In this document: positions 37,601 through 45,551 of the stretch, in pieces
How positions within the stretch are numbered: the first letter of the stretch is position 1
Layout: each line of letters begins with the position of its first letter
Assembly (NCBI RefSeq): GCF_040438645.1
Contig: NZ_CP159253.1
Location: 5,508,501-5,572,500, forward strand
Length of the DNA stretch: 64,000 nucleotides
Source of the DNA: Mesorhizobium sp. WSM2240
Lineage (GTDB): Bacteria; Pseudomonadota; Alphaproteobacteria; Rhizobiales; Rhizobiaceae
Reading direction: 5' to 3'
Notes under the pieces: generated by a model
Seen by the model: only the letters and a program-made list of their open reading frames with translations
Told to the model about the DNA's origin: nothing
The model's database searches: none
Made by a program: the position numbers and the translations under genes

Positions 37601-38287
37601 TGGGCGCCGTCGGAGGGGCATTGGTTGCGCGCCGCTTTCCTGCGGGAAACGTCCGCGATCGATTCGACCACCTTGGCTCCGATCGGCATTTTGGGCGTCC
37701 AGTCCAACCAAACGCAACTCGGCGTCGGAGGATATTCCGATACGTTCGCGGCCCAATGGGACGCCGAGTGGTCGGACCGGTTGTTCACCAGTGTCGAATA
37801 TCAACATCAGGACATGCACGACCTGGCGATCGAAATTCCGCTGACGATCGGCACAGTTGATTTCAGCGAAGGACGCATCGACCGCGTCAGCGCAACGGCC
37901 AATGTATGGCTGGGCAACGGATTCGGCGCTTTCGCGACCGCCGCCTACGCGGTTTCCGAGATCAAGGATCCCGCGAGCGCGGGCTTTGGTGCCGCCTTGC
38001 CTTTCGTGCCCGAGATTTCCGGGCGCGTGGGTATGACGTGGGTCCATCCCTCTAATCTCAAAGTCACGGTCGCGGCCACCTATGTCGGCGAACGAGCGAG
38101 CGAAGCCACGGGTGGCGAGCTCGACGATTTCTGGACCGCAGATGCCTTTCTGACGTGGGAGCCGTTCGACAAGCGCTTCGAACTCGAACTGGCCGGCTAT
38201 AACCTCTTCGACGAGAAATTCGAGATCGCCGCCGATGTCCCCGGATGGGGCCAGTCCTTCGTAGGCTCGTTCAAGGTCCGGTTCTGA
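34616..38287 (+). CDS. FecR-domain, TPR, outer-membrane beta-barrel protein
   Basis: 1223 residues from the ATG at 34616 (GTG at 34598 also open). A Sec signal peptide ends near AAAEP (about residue 23). A FecR-like domain follows at about 45-150 (LRTNANGTLAVLFSD, AIRGTDWTMTVDGNG). Helical repeats start near 230, and clear TPRs at about 400-580 include AEAAYLRSIELDPHDPVSYA. A C-terminal beta-barrel region (about 710-1223) ends in FKVRF with the terminal Phe of outer-membrane proteins. No TonB box or plug domain is visible. It overlaps the cyclase gene by one base. Confidence 0.85.
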   Translation: MRGTIRVSLALAALACVQQAAAEPVPRAQPAAGSVIARKSGEEVRFIEVSSWQVVDLRQDVVPGDYLRTNANGTLAVLFSDRTQMRLGRNTTLLVKEIGADTRFSLEQGSIWARAERGGGNVTVDTPAAAAAIRGTDWTMTVDGNGRTSLAVLEGLVELSNEFGSVSVAEGEAAAASIGQAPTKVVIVDPDDREQMLFYLSLRNSFGWMPVSPLSSPEMRAVRARIGAKPEQSRSAEEWLTLAEVSLSYDGKRPAIDAAEQARAFRLTPSQKARLDLIDALAAGAAQQYAQAALLFERAAPRVDAKRRAIALYGGYFARSLADPDRVEKPPVVSGGGPYAALAEAWTAGFLKDIPAAIEVIRRAEVRYPDDPSLPAYRAQLAILVDDRTQVEEAIARSLSLDPDDPTALEARANYKAGVQGDIGGALADAKRAVEIAPGSTTIWNVVGNLQSARGGEREAEAAYLRSIELDPHDPVSYANLAILYLDQDRVKDAKVMIDKAMAVDPSFDIGLIARGRYYLQTGEMDKAIENLLAGTTANPAYAQGLLMLAAGYYESGERAPAEQALENADRLDPNDPTTSNFETAIAIDAYESDRAIRSAQESLRRSRARGGDYEALSANKDAGSTLNDAFRLQGLDAWGRYYGQAVFDPFAASGYVDQTLAGSPDPFVNDATFGNLAVEAGTNTSSFSSFLQGLMLDPFMISSRSRSANLIRRPFLEASVGTGFTSTANADPGLTTEVELQGFSHTPLPWSFYGTFETRDLNDTRFTTLPGPIDAQVDASFEDITGTGYFATKPTPNDRIVGYLAIRDNTSDFGAATFDPSILVPPVTGLRVPLEKQTESGNAAVAWSHTFGYHSVANAALFASVLNQKSTTGELFDTDVGVIGTTLDTETDQQSYLGAVNHFYGVGDLTLRYGLEGGFLDLGQETSTTVYLGPFPSITVPISSVEGTIDIGRAYFNALYDISPTIKAEAALFGTYLDGDGVNVERLEPRFGIAWAPSEGHWLRAAFLRETSAIDSTTLAPIGILGVQSNQTQLGVGGYSDTFAAQWDAEWSDRLFTSVEYQHQDMHDLAIEIPLTIGTVDFSEGRIDRVSATANVWLGNGFGAFATAAYAVSEIKDPASAGFGAALPFVPEISGRVGMTWVHPSNLKVTVAATYVGERASEATGGELDDFWTADAFLTWEPFDKRFELELAGYNLFDEKFEIAADVPGWGQSFVGSFKVRF

Positions 38288-40104
38288 TGTTTCGAGGCGG
38301 CCCGTGGTGGAAGGGCCTCGGCGCTTCCGCATCCGGCGCGCCACGCCGTACCGGCATTTTGGCGATAGCGGCCGCTGCCGTGCTGCTTGCCGCCGGGCTA
38401 TCCTTCCTGACGCCATGGAAACTCGTTGAGGCGCGCGCCTTCGACTATCTCTCGACCATCGCGCCGCCGGCGCGGCCGGCCGAAGGGCCCGTCGTCGTCG
38501 CCATAGACGAGCCGTCGCTTGCCGAGATCGGCCTGCAATGGCCGTGGCCGCGCGACCTGCACGCAAGGCTGATCGAGGCGCTGCGCCGCGCCGGAGCCAA
38601 GGCGATCGGCGTGGACATCATTTTCACCGAGCCGTCCAGCCTCGCGGCGGACGAGGCGCTTGCGGCGGCGCTCGGCCCGGATGTGGTGCTGGCCGGCGAC
38701 GAAACCTTCATCGAGACCGAGCATGCCGCGCAGCATGTCCGGGTCGAGCCCCTGGCGATGCTGACGGCCGACGGAGCAATGACCGGCATCGCCTCCATAG
38801 CGCCTGACGGCGACGGCATATTGCGGCGCGTGCCAGGCTACCGCGACGGTTTCGCGGCTGGGCTTGCCGAAATTGCCGGCCAGGCGGTGACCGTTCCCGC
38901 CTACGCGCTTCTCCAGATGTTCGGACCGTCGCGCACCTATCCGACCGTCTCCTATTACCAGGCGCTCGACCCGAACAATTTCCTGCCGGAAAACTATTTC
39001 CGCGACCGCGTCGTCATGGTCGGACTCAGCCTGCAGAACGCGCCGACGCTTTCCGAAGGCGGAGCGGACGTACACGCCACGCCCTTCACCATCCGCACCG
39101 GCAGGCTGGTCGCCGGCGTCGAGATCCAGGCGACGGTCTTCGACAATCTCGCCGGGCGGCTCTATATCGGCCGCGCCGCTACGGTCACGGCGATGCTGTC
39201 CATCGTGCTTGGCGCGCTGGTCGGAGCAATACTGGTCTGGCGGCAGACCGGGTGGAGGACGCTCGCCGGCTTTGTCATCGCGGCGGGCGCGCTGCTTGCA
39301 GGCAGCTATCTGCTTCTGCGCTTCGGCCGCGTTTTCGTGCCGCCGCTTGCGCCCACTTTGGCGATGGGGCTGGTGGCCGGCGCCCAGAGCGCGCGCGATT
39401 TCGCCGCCGAGCGCAGGATGCGCCAGGGCATCACCCGCGCCTTCTCGCAGTATCTGTCGCCCGCCCTGGTCGAGCGGCTGGCCCGCGACCCGTCTCAGCT
39501 TCGCCTCGGCGGCGAGGTCAGGGCGCTCACCATCCTGTTTTGCGACATTCGCGGCTTCACCACCATCGCCGAAGGCATGAAGGGCGATCCCGAACGGCTG
39601 ACCACGCTGATCAACCGCCTTTTGACGCCGCTTTCGGAGGTGGTGATGGCGCATGGCGGCACCATCGACAAATATATCGGCGATTGCCTGATGGCGTTCT
39701 GGAACGCGCCGCTCGACGATCCCGACCACGCCACCCACGCGGTGGAGGCGGCGCTCGGCATGATGCAGGCGCTCGAAGACTTGAACGGAGAACTGCGGGC
39801 CGAGGCCGAGGCGCGCGGCGAGCCCGCGATTTCGCTGCGCATCGGCATCGGCATCAACACCGGCCATTGCGTGGTCGGCAATGTCGGCTCCGAGCGCCGG
39901 TTCGACTATTCCGCCCTCGGCGATGCGGTCAATCTGGCGTCGCGGCTGGAAGGCGCGTCGAAGGATCTCGGCGTGCCGCTGGTAATCGGGCAGGCGACCG
40001 CCGAACTGGTTTCGGAGCGCATCCCGCTCCGAAAGCTCAAGGAGATAACCGTGAAGGGCCGCGCCGAGCCGGTCGTCGTGTACGCACCGACGGCGCTGGA
40101 TTGA
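38287..40104 (+). CDS. CHASE2-domain adenylate/guanylate cyclase
   Basis: 605 residues. One membrane helix (about 18-36) is followed by a periplasmic CHASE2 sensor (about 40-290; VVAIDEPSLAEIGLQWPWPR), then three membrane helices (about 298-375) and a class III cyclase domain (about 410-605). Metal aspartates are D420 (FCDIRGF) and D466 (KYIGDC). Base-recognition residues are K462 and S542 (YSALGD), and N549/R553 are the transition-state pair. The Lys plus Ser/Thr pattern fits adenylate cyclases of the CyaB type. The start ATG overlaps the preceding stop (TGATG), so expression is coupled to the FecR/barrel protein. Confidence 0.93.
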   Translation: MFRGGPWWKGLGASASGAPRRTGILAIAAAAVLLAAGLSFLTPWKLVEARAFDYLSTIAPPARPAEGPVVVAIDEPSLAEIGLQWPWPRDLHARLIEALRRAGAKAIGVDIIFTEPSSLAADEALAAALGPDVVLAGDETFIETEHAAQHVRVEPLAMLTADGAMTGIASIAPDGDGILRRVPGYRDGFAAGLAEIAGQAVTVPAYALLQMFGPSRTYPTVSYYQALDPNNFLPENYFRDRVVMVGLSLQNAPTLSEGGADVHATPFTIRTGRLVAGVEIQATVFDNLAGRLYIGRAATVTAMLSIVLGALVGAILVWRQTGWRTLAGFVIAAGALLAGSYLLLRFGRVFVPPLAPTLAMGLVAGAQSARDFAAERRMRQGITRAFSQYLSPALVERLARDPSQLRLGGEVRALTILFCDIRGFTTIAEGMKGDPERLTTLINRLLTPLSEVVMAHGGTIDKYIGDCLMAFWNAPLDDPDHATHAVEAALGMMQALEDLNGELRAEAEARGEPAISLRIGIGINTGHCVVGNVGSERRFDYSALGDAVNLASRLEGASKDLGVPLVIGQATAELVSERIPLRKLKEITVKGRAEPVVVYAPTALD

Positions 40105-40105
40105 T

Positions 40106-40651
40106 TCAAGCCACGGCTGCGACGCGTTCGAACATGATCGTCGGCTTGTCGTGATAGGTCGTCCTGGCGGTTTCCCGATAGCCGCACTTCTGCGCGACTT
40201 TGATCGAGCCGGCATTGTCCGGATCGATGATGCAGACTGTGTTTGCCCCGCCGAACCGGCTATCGCCCCATTCGACCGCAGCGCTGACGATCTCGGTGGC
40301 GAAGCCCTGGCCGTGCGCGGCGGCGATCAGCCCCCATCCGGCTTCGGGCCTGCCCTCGATCGACGGCTCGATATCCCGCTTCAAATCATGAAATCCGGCT
40401 TCGCCGATGAAGCGGCCGGTCGCCTTTTCCTCGACCGCCCAGAAGCCGAAGCCGATCATCGACCACATGCCGGGATGGCGCAGGAAGCGAATCCAGCTTT
40501 CTTCTCTCGTGCGCGGCTTGCCGCCGGCAACGAAGCGCGTGACGGCCGGATCGGCCCACATGGCGGCATAGTCGTCGAAATCGTCGAGACGATGCGCGCG
40601 CAGGATTGTGCGCTGTGTCTCGATGACGGGAATGTCGATGGCGACAGGCAT
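40106..40651 (-). CDS. GNAT-family N-acetyltransferase (RimJ/RimL-like)
   Basis: 181 residues of the RimJ/RimL-type subfamily. The start IPVIETQRTILRAHRLDDF is typical, as are PEAGWGLIAAAHGQGFATEIV (acetyl-CoA site) and DPDNAGSIKVAQKCGY near the C-terminus. The open frame runs upstream, but the ATG at 40651 fits the family. It converges on the cyclase gene, one base apart. Substrate unknown. Confidence 0.88.
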   Translation of the reverse strand: MPVAIDIPVIETQRTILRAHRLDDFDDYAAMWADPAVTRFVAGGKPRTREESWIRFLRHPGMWSMIGFGFWAVEEKATGRFIGEAGFHDLKRDIEPSIEGRPEAGWGLIAAAHGQGFATEIVSAAVEWGDSRFGGANTVCIIDPDNAGSIKVAQKCGYRETARTTYHDKPTIMFERVAAVA

Positions 40652-40757
40652 TGGCTTCTCCGCATAAACCGCCGGCACGCTACTATTTTCGACGCGCGCT
40701 GGATGATGCCAGCGGCTGGTGCTGCTTTCCTCCAGCAATTCTGGTGGGCTTTGAAAA

Positions 40758-40994
40758 TCAGCGCCGGTCGCCGCGCCACGCCATGTTCATGTAGAGATCG
40801 CCGCGCTCGAGTTCGTCCAGCATCTGGTCGAGCCGCTTGCGGCGTGTCTCCTCGCGCTTGGCCCGCGCGATCCAGCCGAGATAATCGTTGCGCTGATAGT
40901 CGGGCCGAGCCTCATAAGCGTCCATCAAGCCGCGTGCCCGAAGCTCGTCGCGGATGTCGTCCGGCATCGGGTTGATGTCGCGCGTTAGTGTCAT
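40758..40994 (-). CDS. YdeI/OmpD-associated (OmdA) family protein, short form
   Basis: 78 residues carrying the OmdA-type C-terminal helical segment: YQRNDYLGWIARAKREETRRKRLDQMLDEL. Full YdeI proteins are near 190-200 residues, so this is a single-domain version or a remnant; the start ATG at 40994 is the best available. Function unknown. Confidence 0.7.
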   Translation of the reverse strand: MTLTRDINPMPDDIRDELRARGLMDAYEARPDYQRNDYLGWIARAKREETRRKRLDQMLDELERGDLYMNMAWRGDRR

Positions 40995-41095
40995 TTGCCG
41001 GAAGTTAGCTCGCTGGCAGCGACGGTCAAGCGCCACCACCGGTTGCCAAAGCCGGATTTGCGAGGCCTATTTCTCCGGGTGATTCGAACCAGCGG

Positions 41096-41554
41096 ATGGC
41101 GAGCATGTCGACCGACCTCATTCTGGCGATATTCCATCATTTCCTGGCCTTCCTACTCGCCTCGGTGCTCGCCACCGAATGGGCGCTGATCCGTCCCGGA
41201 CTCGGCGGACGCAATCTGGCGCTGGTGGGACGACTCGACGCGGCCTATGGCGGGCTGGCCGGGACTCTGATCGCTATCGGCGTCCTGCGCGTCTTCTTCG
41301 GCCTGAAAGGCTGGGAGTACTATGTCTACAACGCGATGTTCTGGGCCAAGATGGCGTCGTTCGCGGCGGTCGGCATGCTTTCGATAGGCCCGACCGCCCG
41401 CATCATCAGATGGCGCAGGGCGGCTGCCGACCCGGCCTATACCGTGCCCGACGCCGAGATCGAGACGGCGCGCTCCTACATCAAGGTGCAGATCGTCGGC
41501 TTCGCGCTGATCCTGACCTTCGCGGCCGCGATGGCGCGCGGCATATTCTACTGA
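41096..41554 (+). CDS. DUF2214 family membrane protein
   Basis: 152 residues from the first ATG; an ATG at 41105 (MSTDLIL) is equally likely. Four membrane helices are predicted (about 5-25, 45-68, 78-97 and 128-148). The family segments FHHFLAFLLASVLATEW and GLKGWEYYVYNAMFWAKM are intact. Function unknown. Its end overlaps the convergent nth gene by seven bases. Confidence 0.86.
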   Translation: MASMSTDLILAIFHHFLAFLLASVLATEWALIRPGLGGRNLALVGRLDAAYGGLAGTLIAIGVLRVFFGLKGWEYYVYNAMFWAKMASFAAVGMLSIGPTARIIRWRRAAADPAYTVPDAEIETARSYIKVQIVGFALILTFAAAMARGIFY

Positions 41555-42324
41555 GCTTCGGCCAATTCGACCGGTTCGAGAGGCTTCAGCTCCACCAGCG
41601 GTGCGGGCACGCTGTTGGTCTTCTCAGGCGCCTTGCACAGATCGGCGATGACGCAGACCGCGCAGTCCGGCTTGCGGGCCTTGCAAACATAGCGGCCGTG
41701 CAGGATCAGCCAGTGATGGGCGTGGCGCATATATTCGTCGGGGATGATCGCCACCAGCCCGGCTTCGACCTCCTCCGGCGTCTTGCCGGGCGCCAGGCCC
41801 AGCCGGTTGCCGATGCGGAAGATGTGGGTGTCGACCGCCATGGTTGGCTGGCCGAAGGCTATGTTGAGCACGACATTGGCAGTTTTCCGCCCCACGCCCG
41901 GCAGCTTCACCAGTAGGTCGCGCTCGCCGGGAACCTCGCCGCCGAAATCGCGGATCAGCGCCTCCGACAGCGCGATCACGTTCTTCGCCTTGTTGCGCCA
42001 CAGGCCGATGGTGCGGATATAGTCGCCGACCCGCTCCTCCCCCAGTTCCAGCATCCTTTGCGGCGTGTCGGCGACGGCAAACAGCGCCCGCGTCGCCTTG
42101 TTGACGCCTGCATCGGTGGCCTGAGCCGACAGCACAACGGCGACCAGAAGCGTGAAGGCATTGACATGCTCCAACTCGCCTTTCGGCTCCGGTCGCTGGA
42201 CCGAGAAGCGGCGGAATATCTCGCGCACCTCCGCCGGCGTATAGCGCGAGCGCGCACGGTAGCTGCGCGGGCGCGGCTTGGCGTTGGCAGCGGACGGCGC
42301 GCTTTTGGCATTGGGCTTTTTCAT
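41548..42324 (-). CDS. nth: Endonuclease III
   Basis: 258 residues. A bifunctional base-excision-repair glycosylase/AP lyase for oxidised pyrimidines. The helix-hairpin-helix is LPGVGRKTANVVL with catalytic lysine K147, and D165 lies in MAVDTHIFR. The [4Fe-4S] cluster is C214-x6-C221-x2-C224-x5-C230. A basic N-terminal tail of about 25 residues precedes the core. The frame extends upstream, but the ATG at 42324 is right for the family. Confidence 0.96.
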   Translation of the reverse strand: MKKPNAKSAPSAANAKPRPRSYRARSRYTPAEVREIFRRFSVQRPEPKGELEHVNAFTLLVAVVLSAQATDAGVNKATRALFAVADTPQRMLELGEERVGDYIRTIGLWRNKAKNVIALSEALIRDFGGEVPGERDLLVKLPGVGRKTANVVLNIAFGQPTMAVDTHIFRIGNRLGLAPGKTPEEVEAGLVAIIPDEYMRHAHHWLILHGRYVCKARKPDCAVCVIADLCKAPEKTNSVPAPLVELKPLEPVELAEAQ

Positions 42325-42346
42325 GCGCCTTCTATATTCTGTCGCT

Positions 42347-42838
42347 ATGAGCGAGACAAACGCCGCCTCTGCCGACGAGCCGTTTTTCAAGGCGCTGCTG
42401 ACGCCGCATCGCTCGCTCGGCCGAACCGGCTTCATGGTGCTGATGGGCGCGCTGACATTCGGCTGGCTGGCCACCGGCGCTGTCTTCCTCAGCCGGGGCG
42501 CATGGCCGGTTTTCGGCTTCTTAGGGCTCGACGTGCTCCTCATCTACGTCGCTTTCCGGCTGAATTATCGCGCCGCGCGGGCCCGTGAAGAGGTGTCGCT
42601 GTCGCGCACCAGCCTCGACATCAGGAAGACCGCGCCGTCCGGCAGGGCTGAGGCGCATCATTTCAATCCGTTCTGGGCGCGATTCTCGGTCGCCCGCCAT
42701 GATGAGATCGGCATCACCAAAATGGCGGTGGAAGGCCAGGGCCGCGCGGTGGCGATCGGCGGCTTCCTCAACCCGGACGACCGCGAAAGCTTCGCCGCCG
42801 CCTTTTCGCGGGCGCTCGCACAGGCGAAATCGGGCTGA
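42347..42838 (+). CDS. DUF2244 domain membrane protein
   Basis: 163 residues. Two adjacent membrane helices (about 28-46 and 50-68; LMGALTFGWLATGAVF) are followed by a soluble beta-rich domain with FNPFWARFSV and the C-terminal ALGGFLNPDDR-like segment AIGGFLNPDDRESFAAAF. This is the alphaproteobacterial DUF2244 architecture; function unknown. Divergent from nth, 22 bases apart. Confidence 0.88.
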   Translation: MSETNAASADEPFFKALLTPHRSLGRTGFMVLMGALTFGWLATGAVFLSRGAWPVFGFLGLDVLLIYVAFRLNYRAARAREEVSLSRTSLDIRKTAPSGRAEAHHFNPFWARFSVARHDEIGITKMAVEGQGRAVAIGGFLNPDDRESFAAAFSRALAQAKSG

Positions 42839-42917
42839 CAAAATCGAGCCAAAAGCGCATGAATCGGGTGGAGAAACGCCTTCCGAACCGCGATATTCGC
42901 GTTCAAGGAGATTTGCC

Positions 42918-43799
42918 ATGAACGCACAGACCGCGATCCTGCAAAAGGACATCACGCCCCAGGGCGGAGATTATGAAACCGTTCGCCGCGTGATCGAGAA
43001 GATCAGCCTCGACTATCGCGACCAGCCCTCTCTCGAGAATCTGGCGGCCGAGGTCGGCGAGACGCCGACGAACCTGCAAAAACTCTTCACCCGCTGGGCC
43101 GGCCTTTCGCCCAAAGGTTTTTTGCAGGCCGTGACGCTAGACCATGCAAGGAAGCTGCTCGACAGCGGCATGCCGCTGCTCGAAACCTCGTTCGAGGTCG
43201 GCATGTCCGGCCCCGGCCGGCTGCACGACCTCTTCGTCACCCACGAGGCGATGTCGCCCGGCGACTACAAGACCCGCGGCGCCGGGCTGACGATCCGCTA
43301 CGGCTATCATATATCGCCGTTCGGCATCGCCCTGATCATGGTCACCGACCGCGGGCTGGCCGGGCTTTCCTTCAACGATCCCGGCGGCGAGCGGGAGGCC
43401 TTCGCCGACATGTCGAGCCGCTGGCCGAACGCTGCCTACATAGAGGACATGGCGGCGACCGCGCCCTATGCGGCCCGCATTTTTGACCCGGCCAGATGGC
43501 GCTCGGACCAGCCGCTGCGTGTGGTCATGATCGGCACCGATTTCCAGCTTCGCGTCTGGGAGGCGCTGCTGAAGATACCGATGGGCAGGGCGCGCACCTA
43601 TTCGTCGATCGCCGCGGAAATCGGTTCGCCGCAGGCGAGCCGGGCGGTCGGCGCGGCGATCGGGGCGAACCCTCTCTCCTTTGTGGTGCCTTGCCACAGG
43701 GCGCTGGGCAAATCCGGCCAGCTGACCGGCTATCACTGGGGCCTCACCCGCAAGCGAGCTATCCTCGGCTGGGAAGCCGGCCAGGTCTGCGCCCGCTGA
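42918..43799 (+). CDS. Ada-like AraC/methylated-DNA methyltransferase
   Basis: 293 residues. An AraC-type helix-turn-helix (about 22-118; LENLAAEVGETPTNLQKLF) is joined to the O6-alkylguanine-DNA methyltransferase domain (about 125-293). The acceptor cysteine is C259 in VVPCHRALG. The N-terminal zinc domain of E. coli Ada, which senses methylphosphotriesters, is absent, so this is the short Ada form. It likely repairs O6-methylguanine and perhaps regulates genes. Confidence 0.93.
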   Translation: MNAQTAILQKDITPQGGDYETVRRVIEKISLDYRDQPSLENLAAEVGETPTNLQKLFTRWAGLSPKGFLQAVTLDHARKLLDSGMPLLETSFEVGMSGPGRLHDLFVTHEAMSPGDYKTRGAGLTIRYGYHISPFGIALIMVTDRGLAGLSFNDPGGEREAFADMSSRWPNAAYIEDMAATAPYAARIFDPARWRSDQPLRVVMIGTDFQLRVWEALLKIPMGRARTYSSIAAEIGSPQASRAVGAAIGANPLSFVVPCHRALGKSGQLTGYHWGLTRKRAILGWEAGQVCAR

Positions 43800-43843
43800 T
43801 CATTTTCGCCGGCCGCGTCTTTCCAATGGCCAGCTAAATCCGT

Positions 43844-43873
43844 AGCTTCCCGGAAAATCACCGGGAGGCTTTT
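43844..43873 (+). terminator. Terminator hairpin overlapping the ribokinase ribosome-binding site
   Basis: A 10-bp stem with one T-G pair (43844-43853 with 43861-43870), seven-base loop, then TTTT. Position and form suit a terminator 45 bases after the ada-like gene. The right arm contains GGGAGG, the Shine-Dalgarno of the ribokinase gene that starts at 43875. Confidence 0.7.
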
Positions 43874-43874
43874 C

Positions 43875-44777
43875 TTGATCATCGTCATCGGCTCGATCAA
43901 TCTCGACCTCATCGCCACCGTCGAGCGCCTGCCCGACCCCGGCGAGACGGTCGCGGGCGACACGTTCAAGACCGCGCCGGGCGGCAAGGGCGCCAATCAG
44001 GCGCTGGCGGCGGCGCGCGCTGGGGCCCAGGTCCGCATGATCGGCGCGGTCGGCAAGGACGCGTTCGCGGCCGAGGCGCTGGCCTGCCTGAAGGAGGCCA
44101 GGGTCGACCTTTCCGGCGTGCGCGAGGCGCATGCCGCGACCGGAACCGCTCATATCCTTGTCGATAGCCGCGGAGAAAACGTGATCGTGGTGGTGCCCGG
44201 CGCCAATGGCGCCGTCTTGCCCGGCGACCTCGTGAAAGCAAAGCCAAAAAGGGGCGACATCCTGCTTCTCCAGCACGAGATACCGCAGGCGACGATCGAG
44301 GCGGCGCTCGACGCCGCCCGAGACGCCGGCGCGACGACCATCCTCAACACCGCGCCCTTCCGCACCGAGGCCGCTTTATGCTTCGGCAAGGCCGACTATG
44401 TCGTCGCCAATGAGACCGAGTTCGACCTTTACGGCGAGGCGCTGGCGCTGCGCGGCCGCGACCGCCCCGCCCGGATGAAGAGTTTTGCGGAAAACACAGG
44501 CCGGACGATTGTCGTCACCCTGGGCGGCGAAGGCGTGCTCGCCGCGACGCCTGAGGCATTTTTCGAGGTTCCCGCGCTGAAGATCACGCCGGTCGACACG
44601 GTCGGGGCCGGCGACACGTTCTGCGGCTATCTCGCCGCGGGGCTCGCATCCGGCATCGGCCTGGAGGGCGCGCTGCGCCGCGCGGCGGCCGCCGGTTCGC
44701 TTGCCTGCCTGAAACCCGGCGCGCAGCCGGCCATACCGTTGGCCAAGGAGGTCGACGCGGCGCTGGCCGCCGGCTGA
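43875..44777 (+). CDS. rbsK: Ribokinase
   Basis: 300 residues of the PfkB family. It phosphorylates D-ribose to ribose 5-phosphate. The N-terminal signature is SINLDLIA and PGGKGANQALAAA; the C-terminal anion hole and catalytic base are in DTVGAGDTFCGYLAAGL. The start codon is TTG, placed by GGGAGG six bases upstream and by the family N-terminus MIIVIGSINLD. It complements the nucleoside hydrolase encoded at 45.9-46.8 kb. Confidence 0.93.
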   Translation: MIIVIGSINLDLIATVERLPDPGETVAGDTFKTAPGGKGANQALAAARAGAQVRMIGAVGKDAFAAEALACLKEARVDLSGVREAHAATGTAHILVDSRGENVIVVVPGANGAVLPGDLVKAKPKRGDILLLQHEIPQATIEAALDAARDAGATTILNTAPFRTEAALCFGKADYVVANETEFDLYGEALALRGRDRPARMKSFAENTGRTIVVTLGGEGVLAATPEAFFEVPALKITPVDTVGAGDTFCGYLAAGLASGIGLEGALRRAAAAGSLACLKPGAQPAIPLAKEVDAALAAG

Positions 44778-44838
44778 CACTCTTGACGAGCGCCCCGCAA
44801 AATGCAGCCCTGACGCGAGCAAACCTCAGGGGCCGAAA

Positions 44839-45453
44839 ATGTCGCTCGAAGTCTATGTCGCCTACACGCTCGCCTGCATCGTTATCATCCTGGTGCCGGG
44901 CCCGACCGTCACCCTGGTCATCGCATCGAGCATGCGCCACGGCACGCGGGCAGGCCTGCTCAACGTCGCCGGAACCCAGGCCGGCATCGCAATGATGATC
45001 GCCATCGTCGGCATCGGCCTCAACTCGATGATCGAGGCGATGGGGCACTGGTTCGAATGGGTGAGGCTGCTGGGCGCCGCCTACCTCATCTATATCGGCT
45101 GGCAGATGATCCGTTCGAGCGGCAAGCTATCCGAGGGTGAAGCGCCGGTCGCGCCGCGCGGCGGATTTTTCCTGCAGGGGCTCCTGGTCGCCGTCAGCAA
45201 CCCGAAGACGCTGATCTTTTTCGGCGCCTTCATCCCGCAGTTCATAGACCACAGCCTCGCCTATATGCCGCAGATCGTCATCATGGGCGTCACCGCGCTG
45301 ATTTTCGCGGCCTTCTCGGACTCCGCCTACGCCATCGTCGCCGGCCGCGCCGGCAAGGCGCTGTCGGCGCACCGGGTAAAGCTGCTCTCCCGCATCAGCG
45401 GCGGCTTCCTGATCGGCGGCGGGCTCTGGCTGGCGTTTTCGCGGACGAAGTGA
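44839..45453 (+). CDS. LysE family amino-acid exporter
   Basis: 204 residues with five or six membrane helices. The family motif LVPGPTVTLVIASSMRHGTRAGLL (about 19-42) and the central AVSNPKTLIFFGAFIPQF are characteristic of the RhtB/LysE translocators. The cargo is probably an amino acid or derivative; not determinable. Sixty bases downstream of rbsK, same strand. Confidence 0.92.
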   Translation: MSLEVYVAYTLACIVIILVPGPTVTLVIASSMRHGTRAGLLNVAGTQAGIAMMIAIVGIGLNSMIEAMGHWFEWVRLLGAAYLIYIGWQMIRSSGKLSEGEAPVAPRGGFFLQGLLVAVSNPKTLIFFGAFIPQFIDHSLAYMPQIVIMGVTALIFAAFSDSAYAIVAGRAGKALSAHRVKLLSRISGGFLIGGGLWLAFSRTK

Positions 45454-45551
45454 GTCAGCGGATTAAAAGCCTAGTGGATCTTGAAGAAGCTCATCCGGCC
45501 GCTCAACTATAACGAGTGGGCACATCGCGGCTTGGGTTTCGCATCTGGCTG

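Noticed and set aside
38287..40104. The CHASE2 cyclase as a pyrimidine cyclase, making a standard Pycsar defence pair
   Set aside because: K462 and S542 fit adenylate-type substrate recognition, and the multi-domain membrane layout differs from the small PycC enzymes. Only a variant signalling system is proposed.
41083..41092. Second tRNA-Ser attachment site (GATTCGAACC)
   Set aside because: Only ten bases match the T-arm in reverse orientation, and the flanks differ; expected by chance.
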